From the NCBI GenBank assembly GCA_913057135.1, contig CAJXNM010000019.1:1-51810 (forward strand): a stretch of 51,810 bases of DNA, given 5' to 3'. Under the pieces are notes generated by a model, which was given only the letters and a program-made list of their open reading frames with translations, searched no databases and was not told the origin of the DNA. Made by a program: the position numbers and the translations under genes. The DNA is from an uncultured Halieaceae bacterium. GTDB lineage: Bacteria > Pseudomonadota > Gammaproteobacteria > Pseudomonadales > Halieaceae. Below, piece after piece: positions 24,408 through 33,787 of this stretch (positions are counted from its first letter, which is position 1; each line of letters starts with the position of its first letter).

Positions 24408-26128
24408 TGGGGTGGTGTCTCCCGCGCGAGCATCCCCATAATACAGCCATACGCATCGGTTAGGGGCACTGACTGGGCCTCGTTGGACGTGCGTAGTTGC
24501 AACTCTATGTTGCCCTCCGCTAGGGACCTATCCCCAATGGTGACTCGCAGTGGCATACCCACAAGCTCCATTTCAGCAAACTTGACCCCGGGACGCTCTT
24601 TGCGGTCATCGAGAAAGACGTCGATGCCGGCGGCCAGTAGTTGGGCGTAGAGGCTTTCGGTGGCCTTGGCTACTGCCTCGGATTTATCCATATTGAGCGG
24701 CACAATAGCCACATCGAAAGGTGCCATGGCCGCCGGCCAAATGATGCCCTTGTCATCGTGATTTTGCTCAATCGCAGCGGCCACGATGCGGGTAACACCA
24801 ATGCCATAACAGCCCATGGACATGGGCACACTTTTACCGTTTTCATCGAGCACCATTGCCCCCATCGCTTCCGAGTACTTGGTGCCCAGCTGGAAGATAT
24901 GACCGACCTCGATGCCCCGTCGAATTTGGATAGTGCCATTGCCGCAGGGACTCGGCTCTCCTGACACCACATTACGTATATCGGCTATTTCTATGTTGCC
25001 AACATCGCGCTGCCACTGGGCACCTTTGAAGTGAAAGCCATTGTTATTGGCGCCACAGACAAACTCAGCCATGGCGGCAGCGGCATGGTCCACAATAATT
25101 CGGCAGTTCAAGTTGACGGGTCCCAGCGATCCAAAGCCCGCGCCGGTTAGCGCCAGCACTTCTTCCTCGCTGGCCATGGCGAGAGGTGTTGCGATACCGT
25201 CGAGCTTCTCGGCTTTAATCTCATTTAGTCGATGATCGCCGCGTAATACTAATGCCACTGGCTGACCTTGTTCATCTTTGACAAACAAGGTTTTGACCGT
25301 GTCGGTGATCGCGATGTCTGCAGCCGCCACCAAATCATCGATGGTTTTTACGTTGGGTGTTGCGAATTCCTCGAGTACTGCGGTGCTCGATGCTATTGAT
25401 ACCGATGGCGGTAGTGCGGCGGCTAGCTCCACATTAGCGGCAAAGTCACTGCCATCAGAGAAAGCGATATCGTCTTCACCCGATTCTGCCAGCACATGGA
25501 ATTCGTGTGAATGACTGCCGCCAATAGAACCGGTATCCGCTTCCACCGGACGAAAGTCGAGGCCAAGGCGCGTGAAGATAGCCGTGTACGCCTCGTGCAT
25601 ACGCCAATAGGTTTGCTCCAAGGACCCATGGTCGACATGGAAGGAGTAGGCATCCTTCATCACAAACTCTCGTGAGCGCATAACGCCGAAGCGCGGGCGT
25701 ATCTCGTCGCGGAATTTGGTTTGAATTTGATAGAAATTCAGCGGCAGCTGTTTATAGCTTTTGATTTCGTTGCGGCCCAGGGTGGTCACGACTTCTTCAT
25801 GGGTAGGCCCTAGACAAAACTCCCGATCATGTCGATCTTTTAAGCGCGCTAACTCAGGACCGTAGTGTTGCCATCGACCGGATTCCTGCCAGAGCTCAGC
25901 GGGTTGAACAACCGGCATGCTAATTTCAAGCGCGCCGGCGCGATTCATTTCATCGCGCACAATGGCCTCTACCTTGCGCAATACACGAAGCCCCATTGGC
26001 ATCCAGGTGTAGATGCCCGCGGCGATGCGTCGAATGAGTCCGGCGCGCATCATCAACTGATGGCTAATCACCTCGGCATCTGCAGGGGTTTCTTTTTGGG
26101 TCGACATAAGAAAGGTACTGGCGCGCAT
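24404..26128 (-). CDS. proS: Prolyl-tRNA synthetase
   Basis: 574 residues from ATG 26128, matching the E. coli start ([20 protein letters not shown]). The frame is open 12 codons further, but a good promoter at 26163-26190 would start transcription downstream of that codon. Class II synthetase: motif 2 around [19 protein letters not shown], motif 3 [20 protein letters not shown], the inserted editing domain in the middle (about 230-390), and the anticodon-binding domain at the end ([20 protein letters not shown]). GGAAC lies before the ATG. The 3' end overlaps the LuxR-type gene by four bases. Confidence 0.96.
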   Translation of the reverse strand: MRASTFLMSTQKETPADAEVISHQLMMRAGLIRRIAAGIYTWMPMGLRVLRKVEAIVRDEMNRAGALEISMPVVQPAELWQESGRWQHYGPELARLKDRHDREFCLGPTHEEVVTTLGRNEIKSYKQLPLNFYQIQTKFRDEIRPRFGVMRSREFVMKDAYSFHVDHGSLEQTYWRMHEAYTAIFTRLGLDFRPVEADTGSIGGSHSHEFHVLAESGEDDIAFSDGSDFAANVELAAALPPSVSIASSTAVLEEFATPNVKTIDDLVAAADIAITDTVKTLFVKDEQGQPVALVLRGDHRLNEIKAEKLDGIATPLAMASEEEVLALTGAGFGSLGPVNLNCRIIVDHAAAAMAEFVCGANNNGFHFKGAQWQRDVGNIEIADIRNVVSGEPSPCGNGTIQIRRGIEVGHIFQLGTKYSEAMGAMVLDENGKSVPMSMGCYGIGVTRIVAAAIEQNHDDKGIIWPAAMAPFDVAIVPLNMDKSEAVAKATESLYAQLLAAGIDVFLDDRKERPGVKFAEMELVGMPLRVTIGDRSLAEGNIELQLRTSNEAQSVPLTDAYGCIMGMLARETPPQ

Positions 26129-26162
26129 TAATTGAGTTCCATGTAGGTTTGTTTGTGCAGGC

Positions 26163-26190
26163 ATTCTACGAGCAGGGATTGGGTTGGCAA
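26163..26190 (-). promoter_or_regulatory. Sigma-70 type promoter of proS
   Basis: On the minus strand TTGCCA (26190-26185), a 16-base spacer, then TAGAAT (26168-26163). Predicted transcription start near 26156, leaving a leader of about 28 bases before ATG 26128. Confidence 0.65.
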
Positions 26191-26321
26191 CAGTACTATG
26201 GACACTGTTGGTGACACGCCTATCCGTTCAACTTTTCAGTCGTAACAGCCGTTCGGCCCTTTTGTTCTGGTTGATGCTGAGGTTGAATCGGAATGCTGAA
26301 TGACGTCACCTGTGTTGACAG

Positions 26322-26909
26322 TTGTTGTCGGCGGTTCAGTGTTACCGTTCAAAAACTAAAAAAACCGCAGCCAAAAAAGCCCCGGCAAAAAAAGCCCCTG
26401 CCAAGAAGGCAGCGGCAAAAAAGGCCCCTGTGAAGAAGGCCCCTGCTAAGGCCGCCCCCGCCGCTAAAAAAGCGCCCGCTAAAAAAGCCGCAGCACCCAA
26501 AAAGGCACCGGTAAAAGCGGCTGCTAAAAAAGCGCCCGCTAAAGCAGCAGGAGCTGCCAAGGCACCTGCTAAGAAGGCGCCTGCAAAGGTGAAGGCGATT
26601 CAGGAAAAAATGACCAAGACCCAAATCATTGGCAACATCGCTGACAGCACAGGGCTTAGCAAGAAGCAGGTCACCAATGTTATTGGTGAGTTGGAGTCTT
26701 TGATTGAGGGTAGCATCAAGAAGCGCGCTATCGGTGAATTCACCATCCCTGGGTTGATGAAGATCACTACAGTGCGCAAGCCCGCGGTGCGCGCCCGCAA
26801 GGGAACCAACCCCTTTACAGGCGAAGAAACCATGTTTAAAGCCAAGCCGGCGAGCACAGCGGTCAAAATCCGTCCGCTGAAGAGAATGAAGGAATTTTCC
26901 AATTCCTGA
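26322..26909 (+). CDS. HU-like DNA-binding protein with Lys/Ala/Pro-rich N-terminal tail
   Basis: 195 residues as drawn. Residues about 13-90 are built from KKAPAKKAAAKK units similar to the tails of histone H1-like, AlgP or PhaF proteins. The last 100 residues are a bacterial HU/IHF-type fold (NIADSTGLSKKQVTNVIGEL, IKKRAIGEFTIPGLMKI, NPFTGEETMFKAKPASTAVKIRP). It should bind and compact DNA. The start is problematic: a TGA closes the frame at 26316, and only TTG codons (26322, 26325) precede the tail, without a binding site. The first in-frame ATG (26611) would remove the tail. One extra A in the A7 run near 26358-26364 would instead join the frame to ATG 26293, which has GAGG about ten bases upstream. 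The coding sense of the tail is not in doubt; the start is. Confidence 0.8.
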   Translation: MLSAVQCYRSKTKKTAAKKAPAKKAPAKKAAAKKAPVKKAPAKAAPAAKKAPAKKAAAPKKAPVKAAAKKAPAKAAGAAKAPAKKAPAKVKAIQEKMTKTQIIGNIADSTGLSKKQVTNVIGELESLIEGSIKKRAIGEFTIPGLMKITTVRKPAVRARKGTNPFTGEETMFKAKPASTAVKIRPLKRMKEFSNS

Positions 26910-26922
26910 TGCCGCCGAGGTT

Positions 26923-26949
26923 GTGTTAGGGGTCGCTGACCTCTAACAC
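26923..26949 (+). terminator. Hairpin after the HU-like gene
   Basis: GTGTTAGGGGT (26923-26933) pairs with ACCTCTAACAC (26939-26949), 11 pairs including one G-U, loop of five. No U-run follows. It lies 14 bases past the stop and is a probable transcript end. Confidence 0.55.
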
Positions 26950-27070
26950 GGCTTCAACCGCCTTCCTAAAACGCGAGTCCTGCGGTACTCTTTGCGCTCT
27001 TGTGTTTTTACCCAAATGACCTCATCTACGGCCTCGGTGCGCGAGAGCGCGTTTTGAGGAGAGATGCAAA

Positions 27071-27358
27071 GTGCCTATCTACGAATACCAATGCGCTGAT
27101 TGCTGTCACAGCATGGAAGCCATTCAAAAGATTTCCGATCCGGTTCTTGTCGATTGCCCCGCCTGTGGTAAAGCGACTCTGAAAAAATGTGTCAGCGCGC
27201 CCTCGTTCCGGTTGGCCGGCGGTGGCTGGTATGAAACCGACTTCAAAACCGGTAACAAGAAAAATCTAGCGGGGGATGGTGGCTCAAAAGACACTGGCTC
27301 ATCTTCCGGTGACAGTAAATCCACAAGCAGCACTAGCGATAAACAGCCAGCGGCCTAG
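27071..27358 (+). CDS. FmdB-type zinc-ribbon protein
   Basis: 95 residues, GTG start with GAGGAG about ten bases upstream. The N-terminal [11 protein letters not shown] and the cysteine pairs Cys8/Cys11 and Cys29/Cys32 form a zinc ribbon of the FmdB regulatory-protein family. The segment [13 protein letters not shown] is the second family hallmark. The C-terminal 30 residues are a Ser/Thr/Gly/Asp-rich disordered tail. It is commonly encoded directly before aspS in gammaproteobacteria, as here; the function is unknown, with proposed links to regulation or ribosomes only by analogy. Confidence 0.9.
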   Translation: MPIYEYQCADCCHSMEAIQKISDPVLVDCPACGKATLKKCVSAPSFRLAGGGWYETDFKTGNKKNLAGDGGSKDTGSSSGDSKSTSSTSDKQPAA

Positions 27359-27396
27359 CTCGCGGCTTACCCCACTATCCAAACGGCGGACCTATT

Positions 27397-29166
27397 ATGC
27401 GTACCCATTACTGTGGCTCTTTAAGAGCGTCACACATTGATGAAACAGTAACTCTGTGTGGATGGGTTGACCGTCGTCGCGATCACGGTGGGGTCATCTT
27501 CCTCGACATGCGTGACCGAGAGGGCGTCGTTCAAGTGGTGTTCGATCCCGATACTGAAGAGCACTTTGAACGCGCTGATCGAGTTCGATCGGAGTATGTC
27601 CTGAAAATCACGGGGCGAGTGCGTGCACGCAGCGAGTCGACGGTTAACGACGCCATGGCCACGGGTCAGATCGAGGTGCTGGGTAAAGCGCTCGAAATCT
27701 TGAGTGTTGCCGGGACGCCGCCGTTCCCTCTCGATGCTCACGCGTCTGTGGGTGAGGACGTTCGACTGAAGTATCGCTATATGGATCTTCGTCGACCCGA
27801 GATGCAGCGCAACTTGATTATGCGCTCGCGGATCAGCCACAGCGTCAGAACCTTTCTTGAGAGCGAAGGGTTTCTCGATATTGAGACCCCGGTACTGACC
27901 CGTGCAACCCCCGAGGGCGCGCGAGATTACCTCGTGCCCAGTCGAACCCATCAGGGTGAGTTTTTTGCCTTGCCACAATCACCACAACTCTTTAAACAGC
28001 TGCTAATGGTGTCTGGGTTTGATCGTTACTACCAAATCGCGCGCTGTTTCCGTGACGAAGATTTGCGTGCCGATCGCCAGCCTGAATTCACGCAAATTGA
28101 TATTGAGACCGCGTTTCTCGATGAACAAGCCATTATGGCCATCGCTGAGCGTATGGTGCGATCGTTGCTGGCAGAGCACTGCCAAGTAGAGCTACCCGCA
28201 TTTCCCCGTATGACCTGGCATGAGGCCATGGAACGCTACGGCTCTGACAAGCCCGATTTGCGCGTTGATTTAGAGCTGGTATCCATCGACGATCTAATGC
28301 AGCAGGTGGATTTTAAAGTGTTCCGTGGGCCCGCCGATGACCCGGCTGGTCGTGTTGCCGCCTTGAAGGTCCCCGGCGGTGCTGTCATCAGTCGCAAAGA
28401 AATTGATGACTACACCAAGTTTGTTGGTATCTATGGCGCCAAGGGTCTGGCGTGGATAAAGGTTAATGACCTAAGCGCGGGCACCGAAGGTTTGCAATCG
28501 CCCATTCTCAAATTCATGTCAGACGATGTTGTCACTCAGTTGATGCAGCGGCTCGATGCCCGTGATGGTGACATTGTTTTCTTTGGCGCCGATAAGCGAT
28601 CAGTGGTCAATGAGGCTCTGGGCGCCTTACGGTTGAAAGTTGCCGAACAGTTGGGTTTGGTGGCCGAGGGTTGGGCGCCCCTATGGGTGGTTGATTTCCC
28701 CATGTTTGAAGAAACTAGCGATGGCGGCCTAACGCCCCTACACCATCCGTTTACCGCGCCCGCCTGTTCGGTGGACGCCCTGCGGGAAAACCCCGCAGCG
28801 GCGCTGTCTCGCGCCTATGACATGGTATTGAACGGTAGTGAAGTGGGTGGCGGTAGTATCCGTATTTTTGACCCTGTCATGCAGCAAACCGTATTCGATA
28901 TTTTGGGCATCGGCAGCGTCGAGGCAGAAGAGAAGTTTGGTTTCTTGCTGTCGGCACTGAAATACGGTGCACCACCCCATGGGGGCATTGCTTTCGGTCT
29001 CGATCGCTTGGTGATGCTTATGGTGGGTGGCCAGTCCATTCGCGACGTTATCGCGTTCCCGAAAACCCAATCGGCTCACTGTGTCATGACCGACGCTCCC
29101 GGTGTTGTCTCGGAAGCGCAGCTCAGAGAGCTCAATATTCGTCTGCGCAAGGTCGATGTGTCATAA
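27397..29166 (+). CDS. aspS: Aspartyl-tRNA synthetase
   Basis: 589 residues, typical of bacterial AspRS. The N-terminal OB-fold anticodon-binding domain (1-105, [20 protein letters not shown]) is followed by the class II catalytic core ([40 protein letters not shown]), the bacterial GAD insertion (about 290-420), and motif 3 ([14 protein letters not shown]). It charges tRNA-Asp in the cytosol. ruvC follows after 68 bases; yebC, often found between them, is absent. Confidence 0.97.
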   Translation: MRTHYCGSLRASHIDETVTLCGWVDRRRDHGGVIFLDMRDREGVVQVVFDPDTEEHFERADRVRSEYVLKITGRVRARSESTVNDAMATGQIEVLGKALEILSVAGTPPFPLDAHASVGEDVRLKYRYMDLRRPEMQRNLIMRSRISHSVRTFLESEGFLDIETPVLTRATPEGARDYLVPSRTHQGEFFALPQSPQLFKQLLMVSGFDRYYQIARCFRDEDLRADRQPEFTQIDIETAFLDEQAIMAIAERMVRSLLAEHCQVELPAFPRMTWHEAMERYGSDKPDLRVDLELVSIDDLMQQVDFKVFRGPADDPAGRVAALKVPGGAVISRKEIDDYTKFVGIYGAKGLAWIKVNDLSAGTEGLQSPILKFMSDDVVTQLMQRLDARDGDIVFFGADKRSVVNEALGALRLKVAEQLGLVAEGWAPLWVVDFPMFEETSDGGLTPLHHPFTAPACSVDALRENPAAALSRAYDMVLNGSEVGGGSIRIFDPVMQQTVFDILGIGSVEAEEKFGFLLSALKYGAPPHGGIAFGLDRLVMLMVGGQSIRDVIAFPKTQSAHCVMTDAPGVVSEAQLRELNIRLRKVDVS

Positions 29167-29234
29167 ATCCTGAATCCGCGCTGTGACCTGCGGCCACTCT
29201 TGCGTCACAATAGGACGAAAGGGGAGCGGCAACT

Positions 29235-29765
29235 ATGGCGTTGGTTTTGGGTATTGATCCGGGGTCACGAAAAACCGGTTTTGGCATCGTGTCCGTGTCC
29301 AAGGGCAAGCCCACCTATGTGACCAGCGGTGTTATTCGACTACCAGTGGATCAACCCCTGGCGCCTCGTCTGGCGGTTTTGTTTGAGAACCTCAACGCGC
29401 TAATTGACGAGTACTCCCCCGAGCAAGCTGCCATCGAAGAGGTGTTTATGGCCCGTAGTGCAGGTGCGGCGTTGAAGCTGGGTCAGGCGCGCGGTGCTGC
29501 TATGGTTGCCTGTGTCAGCCGTAACATGGTGGTGCATGAGTATTCCGCGCGGGCCATCAAACAAGCGGTGGTCGGCACCGGCGCCGCTACCAAGGAGCAG
29601 GTACAGCACATGGTTAAAACGCTACTCAACTTGCCCGGCGAACCTGCCGAAGATGCCGCCGATGGTCTGGCAGCGGCGCTCTGTCATGCGCACTCCCAGC
29701 AGGGATTGAGTGCCTTGGCATCGGGTGCCATGCGCCGCGGTCGTTTGCAATCGAGTCATTTATGA
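29235..29765 (+). CDS. ruvC: Holliday junction endonuclease RuvC
   Basis: 176 residues. RNase H-like fold with the catalytic acids Asp8 (GIDPGSRKTGFG), Glu68 (AAIEEVFMARS), Asp140 and Asp143 (EDAADGLAAALCHAH). It cuts four-way junctions symmetrically after RuvAB branch migration. AAAGGGGAG precedes the ATG. The stop overlaps the ruvA start (ATGA at 29762-29765), so RuvC and RuvA are translationally coupled. Confidence 0.96.
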   Translation: MALVLGIDPGSRKTGFGIVSVSKGKPTYVTSGVIRLPVDQPLAPRLAVLFENLNALIDEYSPEQAAIEEVFMARSAGAALKLGQARGAAMVACVSRNMVVHEYSARAIKQAVVGTGAATKEQVQHMVKTLLNLPGEPAEDAADGLAAALCHAHSQQGLSALASGAMRRGRLQSSHL

Positions 29766-30379
29766 TCGGGTTTATACGCGGTGTGCTGGTGTCGAAATCA
29801 CCACCGGATATTTTAGTCGATGTGGGTGGCGTGGGTTATGAATTGCAGGTGCCCATGACCACGCTGTTTCAGCTGCCCGAGCTGGATTGTGAAGTGTCGC
29901 TGCTAACCCACTTCGTGGTTCGTGAAGACGCTCAATTGCTCTATGGGTTTGCCGAAGCTGAAGATAGGCGGTTATTTCGGGAGCTGATTAAAGTCAGTGG
30001 CGTTGGGCCTCGACTGGCCCTGACCCTATTGTCAGGCATGGACGCAAGGGCGTTTGCACAGTGTTTACAGCGTGATGATCTCAGCGCGCTAGTTGCCTTG
30101 CCGGGTGTGGGTAAGCGCACCGCCGAGCGCCTGCTGGTTGAAATGCGAGATAAGGCAGGTAAGTGGCTCGAGGAGCTATCACCGGCAGTCACCGGGCAAA
30201 CCACTGTGTCCGTAACACCGCTGCTTGATTATCGGGCCGAAGCGGAACAGGCCTTGGTCGCTTTGGGTTACAAGCCCGCAGAAGCGGCGAAATGGTTGTC
30301 GGCGGTTGATGATGCCGAGGTCACATCCAGTGCCGAGCTGATTCGACGTGCGCTAAAAGCAGCGGCACCGAGGGCTTGA
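29762..30379 (+). CDS. ruvA: Holliday junction branch migration protein RuvA
   Basis: 205 residues. An N-terminal OB-fold ([29 protein letters not shown]), two helix-hairpin-helix motifs ([18 protein letters not shown] and [20 protein letters not shown]), and the C-terminal RuvB-binding three-helix domain ([20 protein letters not shown]). Tetramers hold the junction open. It overlaps ruvC by four bases and lies two bases before the ruvB start. Confidence 0.96.
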   Translation: MIGFIRGVLVSKSPPDILVDVGGVGYELQVPMTTLFQLPELDCEVSLLTHFVVREDAQLLYGFAEAEDRRLFRELIKVSGVGPRLALTLLSGMDARAFAQCLQRDDLSALVALPGVGKRTAERLLVEMRDKAGKWLEELSPAVTGQTTVSVTPLLDYRAEAEQALVALGYKPAEAAKWLSAVDDAEVTSSAELIRRALKAAAPRA

Positions 30380-30381
30380 TC

Positions 30382-31449
30382 ATGATTGAAACCGATCGAC
30401 TGGTAGCCGCCGAACCGAAAAGTCATGCCGACGAAGCCATCGACCGGGCTATTCGACCGAAAACCTTGGACGACTACATGGGGCAGCCGGTTGTCCGTGA
30501 GCAAATGTCTATCTTCTTGGCGGCGGCCCGAGGTCGGGGGGAGCCCCTCGACCACACATTGATTTTTGGTCCCCCGGGGCTGGGTAAAACTACCCTTGCC
30601 AGCATCATCGCCCACGAGATGGGTGTTGCACTGAAAACAACCAGTGGCCCGGTGCTGGAGAAAGCCGGCGACATCGCTGCGCTAATGACCAATCTTGAGC
30701 CGGGTGATGTCTTGTTTATCGATGAGATTCATCGTCTGAGCCCCTATGTTGAAGAAATCCTGTACCCGGCTATGGAGGATTACCAGCTCGATATCATGAT
30801 TGGCGATGGTCCAGCTGCTCGTTCAATTAAGCTCGATTTGCCTCCGTTCACCCTGGTTGGGGCCACCACTCGGGCAGGGCTGTTGACATCGCCCCTGCGC
30901 GATCGCTTCGGTATTGTGCAGCGGCTGGAATTTTACGGTGTTGACGACTTGGCCAAAATCGTAGCTCGATCGGCGCGGCTACTCGATATCGCCATGGACG
31001 AAGGTGGCGCTCGCGAAGTTGCCTGCCGCTCTCGAGGAACGCCTCGTATTGCCAATCGCCTACTGCGACGTGTTCGAGATTTTGCTGAAGTGAAAGCCGA
31101 TGGACATATTTCGGCCGATGTCGCGCGGCAGGCCCTCGATATGCTCAGTGTGGATCAGCGAGGATTTGACCATCTTGATCGACGTTTACTGCTGATGCTC
31201 ATAGAGAAGTTCGATGGCGGTCCGGTAGGTATTGATAGTCTGGCGGCTGCTTTATCGGAGGAGCGTGGCACCCTTGAAGACGTGCTCGAGCCCTATCTTA
31301 TTCAGCAGGGCTACCTGATTAGGACGCCACGGGGGCGTATGGCTACCCGCAGCGCTTATGCGCATTTCGATATACCCATGCCCCGTGCGGATACACCCGA
31401 TACATTACCTTTGGATTTTGAGCAGGACCCCAGGGGAGGGGGCCGGTGA
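30382..31449 (+). CDS. ruvB: Holliday junction branch migration helicase RuvB
   Basis: 355 residues from ATG 30382; a TTG at 30376 is also in frame but the ATG gives the family start (MIETDRL). AAA+ motor with Walker A GPPGLGKT (63-70), Walker B FIDEIH (112-117), sensor 1 in LVGATTRAG, the arginine finger region PLRDRFG, and the C-terminal winged helix ([22 protein letters not shown]). It drives branch migration on RuvA. The ybgC start overlaps its stop as GTGA. Confidence 0.97.
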   Translation: MIETDRLVAAEPKSHADEAIDRAIRPKTLDDYMGQPVVREQMSIFLAAARGRGEPLDHTLIFGPPGLGKTTLASIIAHEMGVALKTTSGPVLEKAGDIAALMTNLEPGDVLFIDEIHRLSPYVEEILYPAMEDYQLDIMIGDGPAARSIKLDLPPFTLVGATTRAGLLTSPLRDRFGIVQRLEFYGVDDLAKIVARSARLLDIAMDEGGAREVACRSRGTPRIANRLLRRVRDFAEVKADGHISADVARQALDMLSVDQRGFDHLDRRLLLMLIEKFDGGPVGIDSLAAALSEERGTLEDVLEPYLIQQGYLIRTPRGRMATRSAYAHFDIPMPRADTPDTLPLDFEQDPRGGGR

Positions 31450-31871
31450 GCGGGGAATTTCTCCTGCCCATTCGGGTCTATATTGAAGATACCGATGCGG
31501 GTGGCATCGTCTACTATGTGAACTACTTGAAGTACTTTGAGCGCGCTCGTACTGAGTTCATGCGAAGCCTAGGTTACGAAAAAGCGGCGTTCTTGGGTGG
31601 CGATGGTTTGTTTGTTGTGACGGATGTGGCCCTTAGCTACCGCCAATCTGCCCGTCTCGACGACCAGCTGCAAGTGTCTGCGGTAGTGCACTCGGTCGCT
31701 GCAGCGAGCATCACCTTTGGTCAATGTGTGTATCGAGACGGCTGTTGTTTGGCAGAGGGCACGGTGACCATAGCCCTTATTGCTGCCGATAGCGGGCGTC
31801 CCAAACGTTTACCGAGAACCTTAAGAATGACATTGATTTCTGAGTCGAATACAGAGCAAGGCAGTCATTAA
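31446..31871 (+). CDS. ybgC: Tol-Pal-associated acyl-CoA thioesterase YbgC
   Basis: 141 residues, GTG start inside the end of ruvB. A hotdog-fold 4-hydroxybenzoyl-CoA-thioesterase-type protein with Asp17 in [20 protein letters not shown] as catalytic residue. It hydrolyses short acyl-CoA or acyl-ACP thioesters; its relation to Tol-Pal is mostly genetic. First gene of the tol set, as in E. coli. Confidence 0.95.
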   Translation: MSGEFLLPIRVYIEDTDAGGIVYYVNYLKYFERARTEFMRSLGYEKAAFLGGDGLFVVTDVALSYRQSARLDDQLQVSAVVHSVAAASITFGQCVYRDGCCLAEGTVTIALIAADSGRPKRLPRTLRMTLISESNTEQGSH

Positions 31872-31891
31872 TGGCAAGTTGGAGAAAGTAA

Positions 31892-32602
31892 GTGAACGAT
31901 GAATTGGGTTTTCTGGAGCTGATACTGGGTGCCAGCATCACCGTTCAGGCGGTCATGTTGCTGCTGTTTTTAGCGTCTATTGTGTCCTGGTACATGATTG
32001 CTCAACGCATCATGTTGTTGCGTCGAACAGACGGTGACTCTCTCGCTTTTGAAGACCAATTTTGGTCAGGTATTGATCTTGCGAAGCTCTATCGTGAAGG
32101 CAATGTGGCGGTGAACGAGGGCAATTTACCGATTGGTCTCGAGAGTATTTTTCGTGCCGGTTTTAAGGAGTTTTCACGTCTCTCGATGCAGTCGGACATT
32201 GAAACCGAGGCTATTCTCGAGGGGGCGAAGCGGGCTATGCGAGTGGCAACCATGCGAGAGACTGAGCGGCTCGAAACGAATCTGCCCTTTCTTGCTTCGG
32301 TGGGTTCTACCAGCCCCTACATAGGATTGTTTGGCACTGTCTGGGGCATCATGCACTCCTTCCGCGGCTTGGCAAACGCCACCCAGGCGACATTGGCAAC
32401 GGTAGCACCTGGCATATCTGAAGCCCTCATTGCGACAGCCATGGGTCTATTCGCAGCGATTCCAGCGGTGCTTGCGTACAACCGGTTCACTGCGCGGGTC
32501 GACAATTTGGTGAACCGTTACGATTCCTTTGTCGATGAATTTCTTGGCATTTTACAGCGTCAAGCTTATGCCCGTCGGGCGCGTCAAAGCGGAGTGAAAT
32601 GA
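31892..32602 (+). CDS. tolQ: Tol-Pal proton channel subunit TolQ
   Basis: 236 residues, GTG start with GGAG seven bases upstream. Three membrane helices (about 17-38, 140-160, 175-195), with a large cytoplasmic loop after the first. The conserved SVGSTSPYIGLFGTVWGIM and ATAMGLFAAIPAVLAYNRF stretches line the ion path. With TolR it converts the proton gradient into TolA movement for outer-membrane constriction at division. Confidence 0.96.
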   Translation: MNDELGFLELILGASITVQAVMLLLFLASIVSWYMIAQRIMLLRRTDGDSLAFEDQFWSGIDLAKLYREGNVAVNEGNLPIGLESIFRAGFKEFSRLSMQSDIETEAILEGAKRAMRVATMRETERLETNLPFLASVGSTSPYIGLFGTVWGIMHSFRGLANATQATLATVAPGISEALIATAMGLFAAIPAVLAYNRFTARVDNLVNRYDSFVDEFLGILQRQAYARRARQSGVK

Positions 32603-32603
32603 C

Positions 32604-33020
32604 GTGCGCAAGCGCCGGGCAATGGCTGAAATCAATGTGGTTCCCTACATCGACGTCATGTTGGTGCTGCTCATTATCTTCATGGTGACGGCACCGATGT
32701 TGATGCAGGGTGTACAGGTGGATTTGCCTAAGGCATCGGCGGAACCGGTGCCCGATCAAGACAGCGAACCCCTTATCGTCTCTATTGATAGTCAGGGTCA
32801 GCTGTTTTTGAACTTGGGGGCCAATGAGGATCAAGCCTTAGAGCTCGTGACGGTAAAAGAACGGGTTGCGACCATTATGCGCCGTGACCCCGATAAATCT
32901 GTGTTGGTTTGGGGCGATGCGGCTGTGCCCTACGGGCAGGTTGTTAGCTTGATGACTGTCCTACAGGCCGCCGGAGCACCGTCGGTGGGTCTGGTCACCG
33001 AGGAACCGGCTAGCCCGTGA
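32604..33020 (+). CDS. tolR: Tol-Pal proton channel subunit TolR
   Basis: 138 residues, GTG start two bases after the tolQ stop. One membrane helix carries the proton-carrying aspartate (NVVPYIDVMLVLLIIFMV), followed by the periplasmic ExbD/TolR domain, which ends in QVVSLMTVLQAAGAPSVGLV. Partner of TolQ and TolA. Its last four bases overlap tolA (GTGA). Confidence 0.96.
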   Translation: MRKRRAMAEINVVPYIDVMLVLLIIFMVTAPMLMQGVQVDLPKASAEPVPDQDSEPLIVSIDSQGQLFLNLGANEDQALELVTVKERVATIMRRDPDKSVLVWGDAAVPYGQVVSLMTVLQAAGAPSVGLVTEEPASP

Positions 33021-33787
33021 CCGAATGGCTGCACAGACTGTCGTGGTTCGGTGCCCCGGTGCTCATGACACTGTTGCTGCACGGACTGGTCTTTGGGGCC
33101 CTGTTTTGGCGATGGACAGAGGTTCGCACCGTCGAAGCACGCAAGGCACAGCCGGTGGCCATTAAGGCCTCTCTGGTAAGTGCTGACAGCTTGCGTCCCC
33201 GCGCCACATCGACCGCTACGCCTGTGCCAAAACCTAAGCCCAAGCCCAAGCCCAAGCCTGAACTGAAACCAAAGCCTGTGCCTAAGCCTGCGCTAACCGC
33301 GACCACTGTCGTCGAGTCTGAGCCTGCCCCTGCGCCCACGGTTTCGGCGGAGCCGGCTGCCCCAGATCAGACAGAGGCCGCCAGTAACAGCGCTGCATTC
33401 GATACAGAGCAGTTGGCGGCTATGACATTGCAAGAGTTGGAATCTGCCCTTGCCGGTGAGCAACCGGTCGAGGGCGATACAGCGGCGTCAGCCACCGATG
33501 CTGTGGCGGCTATTATTCAACAGGCGGTCATTAGTCGCTGGACTAGGCCGCCGTCCGCGCGCAATGGTATGCAGGCGATACTGGAAATCGCCCTGGTGCC
33601 CACAGGCGACGTCGCCGGCGTCAGTGTATTGCAAACCAGCGGCAATAACGCCTTTGATCGAAGTGCGATCAGTGCGGTTGAGCGGGCGGGACGCTTTCCT
33701 GAGGTTCAACAACTTGAGCCCGCTGTTTTCGAGCGCGAGTTCAGGCGTTTTCAATTGATATTTAGACCCGAAGATTTGAGGTACTAA
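33017..33787 (+). CDS. tolA: Tol-Pal inner-membrane spanning protein TolA (short form)
   Basis: 256 residues, well below the 421 of E. coli. Layout: N-terminal membrane helix (about 13-33); a [20 protein letters not shown] proline-lysine rod (about 72-92) in place of the long helical KAEAAK rod; an acidic, Ala-rich stretch; and the C-terminal globular TonB-like domain (about 160-256, [41 protein letters not shown]). It links TolQR to TolB and Pal across the periplasm. The rod is encoded by short tandem CCCAAG repeats that could vary in number. tolB starts at its last base. Confidence 0.93.
   Translation: MTEWLHRLSWFGAPVLMTLLLHGLVFGALFWRWTEVRTVEARKAQPVAIKASLVSADSLRPRATSTATPVPKPKPKPKPKPELKPKPVPKPALTATTVVESEPAPAPTVSAEPAAPDQTEAASNSAAFDTEQLAAMTLQELESALAGEQPVEGDTAASATDAVAAIIQQAVISRWTRPPSARNGMQAILEIALVPTGDVAGVSVLQTSGNNAFDRSAISAVERAGRFPEVQQLEPAVFEREFRRFQLIFRPEDLRY

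Noticed and set aside
26342-26624. Two Gly/Ala/Phe/Cys-rich minus-strand ORFs opposite the HU-like tail
   Set aside because: Artefacts of the AAAAAAGCC-type repeats; the plus strand encodes a recognisable protein.
29182-29209. TGTGAC ... GTCACA inverted repeat between aspS and ruvC as a CRP site
   Set aside because: The half-sites are 16 bases apart, too far for CRP (six expected). At most a loose hairpin.
29167-29234. Absence of yebC between aspS and ruvC as a special deletion
   Set aside because: The gene is variably placed among gammaproteobacteria; the short clean spacer shows no scar.
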